NCBI GenBank assembly: GCA_902785065.1 | Contig: CACZXH010000002.1 | Coordinates: 62,001-126,000, forward strand | Length of the DNA: 64,000 nt | DNA from: an uncultured Bacteroidia bacterium | Lineage (GTDB): Bacteria; Bacteroidota; Bacteroidia; Bacteroidales; UBA932 | Reading direction: 5' to 3' | Shown: in pieces, positions 26,540 to 33,832 of the stretch | Numbering within the stretch: the stretch's first letter is position 1 | Layout: the number at the start of each line of letters is the position of its first letter | Translations under genes and position numbers: made by a program | Notes under the pieces: generated by a model | What the model was told of the DNA's origin: nothing | The model's input: the letters and a program-made list of their open reading frames with translations, nothing else | Database searches by the model: none

Positions 26540-26571
26540 CAAAAATACGGTTTTTCCTTAAGGAAAGCAAA
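26540..26571 (-). promoter_or_regulatory. capsule operon promoter with 14-bp palindrome in the spacer
   Basis: On the minus strand TTTG (26571-26568) and TATTTTTG (26547-26540) are separated by exactly 20 nt, the Bacteroidota sigma-factor pattern TTTG-N19-21-TAnnTTTG. The start of transcription is expected near 26533, 21 nt before the wza ATG. The spacer holds the perfect palindrome TTTCCTTAAGGAAA (26553-26566), a candidate operator. Confidence 0.72.
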
Positions 26572-26589
26572 TTATTGGCCGGAAAGTAC

Positions 26590-26597
26590 TATCTTTG
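26590..26597 (+). promoter_or_regulatory. -7 box for rnhA-pdxA, likely leaderless start
   Basis: TATCTTTG matches TAnnTTTG. With a start 6-7 nt downstream, transcription would begin at about 26604, at or 1 nt before the rnhA ATG at 26605, implying a leaderless or nearly leaderless mRNA. Confidence 0.55.
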
Positions 26598-26604
26598 CAT
26601 ACCT

Positions 26605-27093
26605 ATGCAGGAGAATCGACCGCCCATATACCTGTACACCGACGGGGCCGCCAGCGGCAATCCCGGGCCGGGCGGGTACGGCGTCGTGCTGGTCTGCCTG
26701 GGCCGCCGGAAGGAAATGTCCGAAGGCTTCCGCCTCACGACCAACAACCGCATGGAACTCCTCGCCGTCATCAAGGGCCTCGAGGCCATCAAGTGGGAGA
26801 ACGCGGAGGTCCACGTATGGAGCGACTCCTCCTACGTGGTGAAGGCCGTCAACGAAGGCTGGCTGGAAACCTGGAAACGCACCGGGTTCGCCAAGAAGAA
26901 GAACGTGGACCTGTGGCTGCGTTTCGATGCCGTCTACCGCCGGCACCGCGTGTCCTTCAACTGGCTCAAGGGCCATGCCGGACACCCCGAGAACGAGCGT
27001 TGCGACGCCCTGGCCGTGGCCGCGTACCAGAACCCGGACAACCTGCCGGACGATACCGGCTATATCTCTGAAAATCAAGGATTGAACATATGA
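26605..27093 (+). CDS. rnhA: ribonuclease HI
   Basis: 162 aa. All four catalytic carboxylates are visible: YTDGAASGNPGPGGYG, NNRMELLAVIKGLE, WSDSSYVV and the late NERCDALA. The basic stretch around ETWKRTGFAKKKNVDLW matches the substrate handle of E. coli-type RNase HI. It cleaves RNA in RNA-DNA hybrids. The ATG at 26605 is chosen because it starts the conserved fold and follows the -7 box; an upstream in-frame start would precede the promoter. Its stop overlaps the pdxA start (ATGA). Confidence 0.95.
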   Translation: MQENRPPIYLYTDGAASGNPGPGGYGVVLVCLGRRKEMSEGFRLTTNNRMELLAVIKGLEAIKWENAEVHVWSDSSYVVKAVNEGWLETWKRTGFAKKKNVDLWLRFDAVYRRHRVSFNWLKGHAGHPENERCDALAVAAYQNPDNLPDDTGYISENQGLNI

Positions 27094-28133
27094 ACAGACC
27101 CAAACTCGTCGTCGGTATCACCCAAGGTGACAGCAACGGCATCGGATACGAAGTGCTCATCAAGTCCCTGGCGGATTCCCGCATCCTGGACTCCTTCACC
27201 CCCGTGGTGTACGGCTCGTCCAAGATCTTCGGGTTCTACCGCAAGCAGCTCCACGAGATCGAGCAGATGGACACGTACGTGATCCATACGGCGAAAGACG
27301 TCCACCAGAAGCGCATCAACATCGTCAACTGCCTGCCGGAGAACTTCTATGCGGAGCCCGGTCAGCCCAGTCCCGATTCCGCCAAGGCGGCGATGCTCTC
27401 CCTGTCGGCGGCCGTGAAGGACCTCAAGGACGGCTACATCGACGTCCTGGTGACCGGCCCGATCAACAAGCGGGCGATGACCGCCCAAGGCTTCGGCTTC
27501 ACCGGCCATACGGAGTACCTCCAGGACGCCTTCGGGGCCAAGGAGATTGCGATGATCATGGTCTCGCCGCAGCTGCGCGTGGCCGTAGCCACCGGGCACA
27601 TTCCGCTGAAGGACGTGCCGTCTTCCATCTCCAAGGAGGGCATCCTTTCCAAGCTCCGTCTGATGAACGAGTCCCTGGAGCGCGACTTCGCCATTCCGAA
27701 GCCGAAGATCGCCGTGCTGGGCCTGAACCCGCACTGCGGCGACGGCGGCCTGCTGGGTGACGAGGAGAAGGAAATCATCCTCCCGGCCGTCCTGCAGGCG
27801 CAGGAGGAAGGTATCCTTGCGTTCGGTCCCTACTCCCCCGACGGCTTCTTCGGCCTCGGGAACTACGGCCGCTTCGACGCCACCCTGGCGATGTACCACG
27901 ACCAGGGCCTGGGCCCGTTCAAGGCTCTCGCCTTCTCCGAGGGAGTGAACTATACGGCCGGCCTGCCGGTCGTCCGCACATCGCCCGACCACGGCACCGC
28001 CTACGACATGGCGGGCCGCGACGAAGCCGATCCGCATTCGATGCTCCACGCCATTTACACGGCGATCGACATCTTCAACAACCGGCTCGCCTTCGACGAG
28101 CTGCACAGTGGGAAAATGAGACAGGAACGCTAG
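27090..28133 (+). CDS. pdxA: 4-hydroxythreonine-4-phosphate dehydrogenase PdxA
   Basis: 347 aa. VVGITQGDSNGIGYEV is the Bacteroidota form of the GDPaGIGpE start. LVTGPINKRAM, FTGHTEYLQDAF (the catalytic histidine block), VAVATGHIPLKDV, LGLNPHCGDGGLLGDEE and YDMAGRDEADPHSM carry the zinc-binding and active-site residues. It acts in the DXP-dependent route to pyridoxal phosphate. Coupled to rnhA by a 4-nt overlap. At its 3' end the bases CTAG (28130-28133) serve as stop codon for this gene on one strand and for the ABC transporter on the other. Confidence 0.93.
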   Translation: MNRPKLVVGITQGDSNGIGYEVLIKSLADSRILDSFTPVVYGSSKIFGFYRKQLHEIEQMDTYVIHTAKDVHQKRINIVNCLPENFYAEPGQPSPDSAKAAMLSLSAAVKDLKDGYIDVLVTGPINKRAMTAQGFGFTGHTEYLQDAFGAKEIAMIMVSPQLRVAVATGHIPLKDVPSSISKEGILSKLRLMNESLERDFAIPKPKIAVLGLNPHCGDGGLLGDEEKEIILPAVLQAQEEGILAFGPYSPDGFFGLGNYGRFDATLAMYHDQGLGPFKALAFSEGVNYTAGLPVVRTSPDHGTAYDMAGRDEADPHSMLHAIYTAIDIFNNRLAFDELHSGKMRQER

Positions 28134-29770
28134 GGCAGCCGGTCAATCCGGCAAGTCCGCTCACACAGCTGCGCGATCCTTTCGCGGTGGGTAATGAAGA
28201 TCATCGTCTTACCCGCCGCTTTTTTCGTCAGGTTGTCCATCAGTTTCTGCTCGGTCTCAGGATCGAGGGACGAACTGAACTCGTCCAGGAGCAGGATGGA
28301 ACCCGGGCGCAAGAGGCCCCTGGCAATGGCGATGCGCTGCGACTGGCCCTCGCTGAGGCCGGAGCCGCCCTCGCCGCAACGGGTATCCAGCCCGTCGGGC
28401 AGGGAGAACACGAAATCAGCCACGGCCGTTTCCAGGGCCGCCTTCATCTCGTCTTCCGTGGCATCCGGATTGCCCATCCGGAGGTTCTCGCGGACCGAGC
28501 CGCTGAACAGCGTATTGCCCTGCGGTACATAGACGAGGTTGCAGCGGGTGGCGGCGGAGGCCGGCACTTCCTGCGCCTCGTCATACAGGGCCACACGACC
28601 GCCGACAGGTTTCAGGAGGGCGAGCATCAGCCGGATGAGCGTGCTCTTGCCCACCCCGGTCTCCCCCACGATGGCGGTCCGGGACAACGGCGGGAAATCG
28701 AAGGTCAAATCCTTCAGGATCATCCGTTTGCCGTCCGGATAGCGGTAATCCAGGTTCTCCACGCGGATACCGGCGGGACCGACGAGCCGCACGGAATCGC
28801 CAGCCACCACCTTGGGCGCATCCTCCATCTCCATGAGACGGTCGATGGACGTGGAGGAATAGATGAGGGACGGAATCTGGCGGGTTAGGTTCACGAGCGG
28901 ACGCTGGACCTGTCCCACGAGTTGCAGGAACGCGGTCATCACGCCATAGGTCAGGGTTCCTTTCGAGATACCGTACACACCCCACAGGAAAGCGGCGATG
29001 TAGCCGAAGGAAAAGGCGGCGCCCACCATCGACCGGGCGATGACGTTGAACCGGGTACGCTCCTTGATTTGGCCGTATTCCCGGTCCTGGAGGTCATCCA
29101 GGCGGTCTTCCATCCGACCCTCGTTCTCCATGGACTGGATGACCATCCGGTGCTGGAGGCTCTCCTGGAGATGGCTCTGCACCTCGCTTTCCGTTTCCCG
29201 GATACCGCGGGTCATCTCCCGTAAGCGACGGACGAAGATCCGGCTGAACAGGATGAAGAGCGGCGTGATGAGCACCAAAAGCGCGGCGAGCCGCCACTCC
29301 ATCGTACATAGGAAGACGATGGCGGCCACGAGTTGGACCAACGTTGTGAAGATCTGCGGGAAGTCGGAGACGATGACATTCGTGACGGTGCTTACGTCGG
29401 ATTCGAGCCGGTTGACTGTATCCCCCGTATGCCGCTTCTCCTTCCCCAGCCATTCGGCATAGAGGAGGTTGGAATAGAGCCCCTTCCGGATAATGAAGTT
29501 CATCTTGGAATTCGTCAGGTTCTCCACCCGAACATTGATGGTGGCGACCACGAGCCGGAGGACGACGACGGAGAGGACGAAGACCGTGTACGGACCCAGG
29601 CTTCCGGCCTCAACGCCGGTGGCGATGTCCACCAGCCGCTTGCACAGGAAGATGAACAACAGGTTCAGGCCCACGGTCAACGAGCCCAGCAGGATGTTCA
29701 CCAGGATAGCACCACGCGCTCCCACGGAGTGCGACCAGAGCCAGCGCGTATATTTAAGTATTTCTTTCAT
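28130..29770 (-). CDS. ABC exporter (fused membrane and ATPase domains)
   Basis: 546 aa half-transporter. Six membrane helices in about residues 15-300, then the ATPase: Walker A GETGVGKSTLIR, Q-loop VYVPQGNTLFSGSV, signature LSEGQSQRIAIARGLL, Walker B ILLLDEFSSSLD and switch His in IFITHRE. There is no N-terminal C39 peptidase domain. It is the last gene of a four-gene unit after an S26-like peptidase, a PqqD-like protein and a PF14907-type nucleotidyltransferase, with a 4-nt overlap to the latter. Such company suggests export of a modified peptide or small product, not a housekeeping lipid flippase; the cargo is unknown. Confidence 0.85.
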   Translation of the reverse strand: MKEILKYTRWLWSHSVGARGAILVNILLGSLTVGLNLLFIFLCKRLVDIATGVEAGSLGPYTVFVLSVVVLRLVVATINVRVENLTNSKMNFIIRKGLYSNLLYAEWLGKEKRHTGDTVNRLESDVSTVTNVIVSDFPQIFTTLVQLVAAIVFLCTMEWRLAALLVLITPLFILFSRIFVRRLREMTRGIRETESEVQSHLQESLQHRMVIQSMENEGRMEDRLDDLQDREYGQIKERTRFNVIARSMVGAAFSFGYIAAFLWGVYGISKGTLTYGVMTAFLQLVGQVQRPLVNLTRQIPSLIYSSTSIDRLMEMEDAPKVVAGDSVRLVGPAGIRVENLDYRYPDGKRMILKDLTFDFPPLSRTAIVGETGVGKSTLIRLMLALLKPVGGRVALYDEAQEVPASAATRCNLVYVPQGNTLFSGSVRENLRMGNPDATEDEMKAALETAVADFVFSLPDGLDTRCGEGGSGLSEGQSQRIAIARGLLRPGSILLLDEFSSSLDPETEQKLMDNLTKKAAGKTMIFITHRERIAQLCERTCRIDRLP

Positions 29771-30912
29771 TCTCCTTTGGCAAGTCTTTGCAAACCATAT
29801 CCGAAAGCTCCGAGGAAAAACCGGACAGATTCATGCGGGAACACCCGGAAATGCCGCAGCCGGTCCGCCACCACCAGCCGCCAGAAGGAATGGACCTTCC
29901 GGACCAGGTAGGCCTCTTTCCCGCGGGTGCGGTCCACGTTCTTTCCGAAGTTGCCGCAACGCCGGATGTACCGCCAGATCCGGGCGTTCTTCGCAGGATC
30001 CGGCGCCGCCGCGAGAGGAAGTTTCTCCGCCGGGCAGCCCAGGTATTCCTGTGCGAAGCCGGTGAACACCTTCCACAGGTTGAGGAGTCCGAGGTCCTGG
30101 AGGCGGACCTCCAGGATGACAGGATGGATGTCCCGCTTATGGACAGAGACGAAAGTCATCCAGTCGATCAGCTGCCGCAGTCCCACACCACCAGCCCAGT
30201 AGTGGTGGAGGAAATGGACGAAAATGTAAACCGCATTGAAATCCGCCTCCGGAACAGGAATCCCCACCCCGTCAATGGACACTTCCGGGAGAGGACGGCC
30301 ATCGAACTGCTCCTCAAGCAAAGCTGCAAGTTTCTTGTCCAACTTCCTGGACATCAGCGTACTGATACTACCATGAATCTCAACCTCAATGCTGCGGAAA
30401 TACATGCCTTGGTGCCAAATGGCCGTTTCTTCCTCCAGCACCTTGGTCGCCTTGGGCAGCAGGACGGCCTTCGCAGCCTCATAGGCGGAGGGAAGGAGAA
30501 GGAGGTCGATGTCACCCGGCTGGCGGCGCTCCGGATCGGGATAGTCCACCGCCAGGGACTGGCCCTTGACGAGGACGACCGGGATGCCGGCGAGCGCGTC
30601 GAAAAGCTTGGGGACGAAAGCGTCCAGCTGGCGGTTCCGCTTGGACGTAGCCATCATATCTCCGAGGAAAGGGTCCAGCCGCTCGGGTTCCGCGGGCAGC
30701 AGTTCCCGGGGAAGCCGGTTGATGCCGTCGGTCACCAGGGGAGCGACCGTCTGTGCATAAGCCAGGCGGTACAAGGCCTCCCAATCCGTGCCGGAGGCAA
30801 AAAACGCCCGCTCCGGGACTTCGTTCCAAAGCCCGGAGCGCAGCAGTGCAAAAAACTGTCCGTCAGTTCCCTGCCCTACTCGGCGATCCCGATTTCCTTC
30901 CATTGGGCGCAC
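29767..30912 (-). CDS. PF14907-type nucleotidyltransferase
   Basis: 381 aa. The diagnostic part is VVLVKGQSLAVDYPDPERRQ followed by PGDIDLLLLP, the KG...YP.P..R..GDIDLL pattern of the NTP_transf_5 family, which has the paired aspartates of a polymerase-beta-like active site. HHYWAGGVGLRQLIDW is the conserved helical part. In other bacteria these proteins sit beside PqqD-like proteins and ABC exporters in lasso-peptide or exopolysaccharide loci; the reaction is poorly defined. The start is uncertain: ATG codons at 30912 and 30903 both lie inside the end of the PqqD-like gene. It overlaps the exporter by 4 nt. Confidence 0.8.
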   Translation of the reverse strand: MRPMEGNRDRRVGQGTDGQFFALLRSGLWNEVPERAFFASGTDWEALYRLAYAQTVAPLVTDGINRLPRELLPAEPERLDPFLGDMMATSKRNRQLDAFVPKLFDALAGIPVVLVKGQSLAVDYPDPERRQPGDIDLLLLPSAYEAAKAVLLPKATKVLEEETAIWHQGMYFRSIEVEIHGSISTLMSRKLDKKLAALLEEQFDGRPLPEVSIDGVGIPVPEADFNAVYIFVHFLHHYWAGGVGLRQLIDWMTFVSVHKRDIHPVILEVRLQDLGLLNLWKVFTGFAQEYLGCPAEKLPLAAAPDPAKNARIWRYIRRCGNFGKNVDRTRGKEAYLVRKVHSFWRLVVADRLRHFRVFPHESVRFFLGAFGYGLQRLAKGE

Positions 30913-31142
30913 AGGGTTTCGGCGTCCTTCAGGGCCCGTTCGCGGTCCACATCGTATTCCTCCGTGAGCAGGTCGGCGAGACGCTCCGGGGTGAAATCCT
31001 CATGCCCCACGGCCTTGAACAGGTATGCGGCCGAATCGTTGAGGCTCACCAGTTTGGAAAAGTTGACATTGGCCGTTCCCTCCCCGGAGACGACGCTCTG
31101 TCCGCAAATGGTCCTGAGGACAAAACCTTCCTTGATTTTCAT
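30876..31142 (-). CDS. PqqD-like peptide-binding protein (RRE fold)
   Basis: 88 aa from MKIKEGFVLRTICGQSVV at 31142, which overlaps the preceding stop (ATGA). The pattern LRTICGQSVVSGEG...FSKLVSLNDSAAYLF...ERLADLLTEEYDVDRERAL is that of small Bacteroidota PqqD-family proteins: beta-hairpin, LN--A--L helix and winged-helix end. Family role: binds the leader of a precursor peptide and presents it to a modifying enzyme. No precursor gene is recognisable nearby; the genes are packed without gaps. Confidence 0.83.
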   Translation of the reverse strand: MKIKEGFVLRTICGQSVVSGEGTANVNFSKLVSLNDSAAYLFKAVGHEDFTPERLADLLTEEYDVDRERALKDAETLCAQWKEIGIAE

Positions 31143-31630
31143 ATGTTTCTGTTTTCTTTGATCCAACGACGGTTCCACGGCAGGTGCCGGTAGATGAAAA
31201 GGATATACCGGCGTACAGGGAGCAGCCACTGCCAAAAATGTACCAGGCGGAGCTGGCCGGGGCTGTACGGGTCCACGGGATGCTTCCCCCCGCGCAGGAT
31301 TTCCACGGCCTTGGCGTAAATCTGGTTCCGAAGCACGTGTTCATGGTATTTCGGAACGCCGTCGCCCATGATGTCCACGGCGTCTCCGTCGATGGACAGG
31401 ATCCGGTGCATCACGTATCGGCCGCCGGCCCGCGGTCCCAGGTGGAAAAGGACGATGTCGTCCGCCCGGAGGTTCCCGTCGGCCTTCTCCAGGACGACGA
31501 GGTCCTTGCTGCCGCGGATAAACGGGAGCATGCTGTATCCCTTGACGGGGATGGTCACCCGCTTCCCCTGGTCCAGCATCTGCAGGACGTCGGCGAAGAA
31601 CGTATCGTTGTCGATGATCATCTTTTCCAT
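31139..31630 (-). CDS. S24/S26-family peptidase, Ser-His signal peptidase type
   Basis: 163 aa from MEKMIIDN at 31630. VKGYSMLPFIRG holds the catalytic serine (about residue 33) in an SMxPxI box, and GRYVMHRILSI the expected base, here histidine (about 75) in place of the lysine of bacterial LepB, as in SipW/Sec11-type peptidases. DAVDIMGDGVP is the box E equivalent. A hydrophobic, basic C-terminus (RYILFIYRHLPWNRRW) may anchor it. The 31630 start is preferred over 31639 since the predicted -7 box occupies 31637-31644. It may trim a leader or act on the exported product of this unit. Confidence 0.72.
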   Translation of the reverse strand: MEKMIIDNDTFFADVLQMLDQGKRVTIPVKGYSMLPFIRGSKDLVVLEKADGNLRADDIVLFHLGPRAGGRYVMHRILSIDGDAVDIMGDGVPKYHEHVLRNQIYAKAVEILRGGKHPVDPYSPGQLRLVHFWQWLLPVRRYILFIYRHLPWNRRWIKENRNI

Positions 31631-31636
31631 AGGGCA

Positions 31637-31644
31637 CAAAGTTA
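31637..31644 (-). promoter_or_regulatory. -7 box for the S26-PqqD-nucleotidyltransferase-ABC unit
   Basis: TAACTTTG on the minus strand matches TAnnTTTG. The expected start is near 31630, the A of the peptidase ATG, so the message is probably leaderless. Confidence 0.5.
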
Positions 31645-31656
31645 CGAAAGATTTAT

Positions 31657-31664
31657 TATTTTTG
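31657..31664 (+). promoter_or_regulatory. -7 box for recG
   Basis: TATTTTTG matches TAnnTTTG and ends only 4 nt before the recG ATG at 31669, so transcription would begin at or inside the start codon region. This implies a leaderless recG message, or that a slightly later start is used. It is back to back with the promoter of the divergent unit, 12 nt apart. Confidence 0.5.
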
Positions 31665-31668
31665 CATT

Positions 31669-33804
31669 ATGAGCAAGGCGATGGAAACAGACATCCAGTA
31701 CCTTCCCGGCGTAGGTCCGCGACGGGCGGCGCTCCTGCGGAGCGAACTGGAGGTGGAGACGGTGGGAGACCTCGTGCACCTGTATCCTTTCCGCTACATC
31801 GACCGCAGTTCCGTCCAGAGAATCGCTGACATACACCCGGACCAGTCCTACGTGCAAGTTGTGGGAACCGTCCTCAAGGTCCGCCTGCTCGCGAAGAACG
31901 GCGCCGAACTCCCTGCGGACAAGCTCAAATACAACGCGGTGAGTCGCCTGTCCGCCATCATCGGCGACGACAGCGGCGAGATGGAGGTCGTGTTCTTCAA
32001 GGGCGTCAAGTACATGCACTCCAGGCTCATTCCGGGACACACGTTCCTTTTCTTCGGCAAGCCGCAGGCCTTCAACGGCCGCATCAATATGGTCCATCCC
32101 GAATTCGACGCCCCCGACAATGCACAGGCCGGCGTCCTGACGGGCGTGTACACATCGACTGAAAAGCTCAAGACGGGCGGCATTACCGGAAAACTCATGT
32201 GCAAGCTCATCGCTTCGGCCCTGGACCTTGTCCTCCCCACCCTCGAGGAGACGCTGCCGGATTATATCATCCGGGAAAAAGGGCTTGTCCCGTTGAGTTA
32301 CGCCCTCCGGCAGATCCACTTTCCCGTGGACCAGAACGCTCTGGCGAAGGCCACCTATCGGCTCAAGTTCGAGGAACTCTTCTACCTGCAGCTCTCGCTG
32401 CTGAAACAGAAATACATCCGCAGCCGGAACGCCGTGGGCCTGCCCATGCCCCGGGTGGGTGAGGCGTTCAACCGCTGCTACCAGGCACTCCCCTACGACC
32501 TCACCGGCGCGCAGAAACGCGTCATCAAGGAGATCCGCGAGGACCTCAAGGGCGGGCACCAGATGAACCGCCTGCTGCAGGGCGATGTGGGCAGCGGCAA
32601 GACGATGGTAGCCGTGCTGTCAGCCCTTATAGCGGTCGCAAACGGCTACCAGGCTTGTCTCATGGCACCCACGGAAGTCCTTGCGCACCAGCATTTTGCC
32701 AATATCACCAAGTACCTGGCACCGACCGGCGTGAAGGCCGCACTGCTCACCGGTTCCACCGGGGTGGCGGCCCGGCGCGAGATCCACGCAGGGCTCCGGG
32801 ACGGCAGCATCGGCCTGATCGTTGGCACCCATGCCCTTATCGAGGATACGGTCGTGTTCAAGGCCCTCGGACTGGCGATCGTGGACGAACAACACCGCTT
32901 CGGCGTGGACCAGCGCGCGAAACTCTGGGCCAAAGGCGCAGGCGGCGTGGCGCCGCACGTACTCGTGATGACAGCCACCCCTATCCCCCGCACACTCGCC
33001 ATGACCCTGTACGGCGACCTGGACGTCTCCGTCATCGACGAGATGCCCCCGGGCCGGAAACCGGTCCAAACGCTCTGCGTGGGCGAAAACAAGCGGGTTG
33101 CGATGTATAATTTCATTCGGGACGAGATCGCCAAGGGGCGCCAGGCCTTCATCGTGTACCCGCTTATCTTCGAAAGCGAAAAACTCGACTACAAGAACCT
33201 GGAACTTGGTTATGAGGAAGTCATCAAACAGTTCCCGGAGCCCAAGTATCAGGTGGCAATCGTCCATGGACGGCAGACGGCCGAAGAAAAGAAGTTCTTC
33301 ATGGACGCATTCGCAGCCGGCCGGGCGAATATCCTCGTGTCCACCACCGTCATTGAGGTGGGCGTAGACGTCCCCAACGCCTCCGTAATGGTCATTGAAA
33401 GCGCGGAACGCTTCGGCCTGAGCCAGCTGCACCAGCTCCGCGGACGGGTGGGCCGGGGCGCTGAGCGCTCCTACTGCATCCTGATGAAAGGGTACAAAGT
33501 GTCAAAGGAATCGCAGAAGCGCCTGGACCTGATGTGCGCCACCGAGGACGGCTTCGAGATTGCCGAAGAAGACATGAAAATGCGCGGCCCCGGCGACCTC
33601 GAGGGCACGCAGCAGTCCGGGCTCCCGATCTCCCTGAACATCGCCTCCCTCGCCCGCGACGGCGTCATTCTGTCCGACGCCCGCGGCTATGCCGCCCATA
33701 TCCTGGACCTCGACCCGACATTGGAAAAGCCCGGCAACGCGGTTCTCGCGGCCGAGCTTCGGAAAGACAGATACGTCCAGAAGGACTATTCGAAGATATC
33801 CTGA
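31669..33804 (+). CDS. recG: ATP-dependent DNA helicase RecG
   Basis: 711 aa, normal length. The wedge/OB domain (QYLPGVGPRRAALLRSELEV, IGDDSGEMEVVFFKG) comes first. The helicase core has DVGSGKTMVAVLSA (Walker A), MAPTEVLAHQHF, VDEQHRFGVDQR (DEQH box), MTATPIPRTLAMTLYGDLD, STTVIEVGVDVPNA and QLHQLRGRVGRG (motif VI). It ends with ILDLDPTLEKPGN and a basic tail. It reverses stalled replication forks and processes Holliday junctions. It diverges from the S26/PqqD unit and converges on the S9 peptidase gene across a hairpin repeat. Confidence 0.97.
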   Translation: MSKAMETDIQYLPGVGPRRAALLRSELEVETVGDLVHLYPFRYIDRSSVQRIADIHPDQSYVQVVGTVLKVRLLAKNGAELPADKLKYNAVSRLSAIIGDDSGEMEVVFFKGVKYMHSRLIPGHTFLFFGKPQAFNGRINMVHPEFDAPDNAQAGVLTGVYTSTEKLKTGGITGKLMCKLIASALDLVLPTLEETLPDYIIREKGLVPLSYALRQIHFPVDQNALAKATYRLKFEELFYLQLSLLKQKYIRSRNAVGLPMPRVGEAFNRCYQALPYDLTGAQKRVIKEIREDLKGGHQMNRLLQGDVGSGKTMVAVLSALIAVANGYQACLMAPTEVLAHQHFANITKYLAPTGVKAALLTGSTGVAARREIHAGLRDGSIGLIVGTHALIEDTVVFKALGLAIVDEQHRFGVDQRAKLWAKGAGGVAPHVLVMTATPIPRTLAMTLYGDLDVSVIDEMPPGRKPVQTLCVGENKRVAMYNFIRDEIAKGRQAFIVYPLIFESEKLDYKNLELGYEEVIKQFPEPKYQVAIVHGRQTAEEKKFFMDAFAAGRANILVSTTVIEVGVDVPNASVMVIESAERFGLSQLHQLRGRVGRGAERSYCILMKGYKVSKESQKRLDLMCATEDGFEIAEEDMKMRGPGDLEGTQQSGLPISLNIASLARDGVILSDARGYAAHILDLDPTLEKPGNAVLAAELRKDRYVQKDYSKIS

Positions 33805-33806
33805 TC

Positions 33807-33832
33807 GTCATTCCCGGTTTGACCGGGAATCT
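33807..33832. repeat. palindromic repeat family B, copy 1 (recG / S9 junction)
   Basis: ATTCCCGG-TTTGA-CCGGGAAT is a perfect 8-bp stem with a 5-nt loop (33810-33830), flanked by GTC and CT. It fills the 26-nt gap between two convergent genes and could act as a two-way terminator, although no T run follows. A related copy lies inside uxaA at 47825-47850; the two differ by a paired C-G to G-C change in the stem. Confidence 0.65.

Noticed and set aside
28130..28133. Shared CTAG stop codons of pdxA and the ABC exporter as a regulatory overlap
   Set aside because: CTAG is its own complement, so two convergent TAG stops can share it by chance; no terminator hairpin or other signal supports a function.
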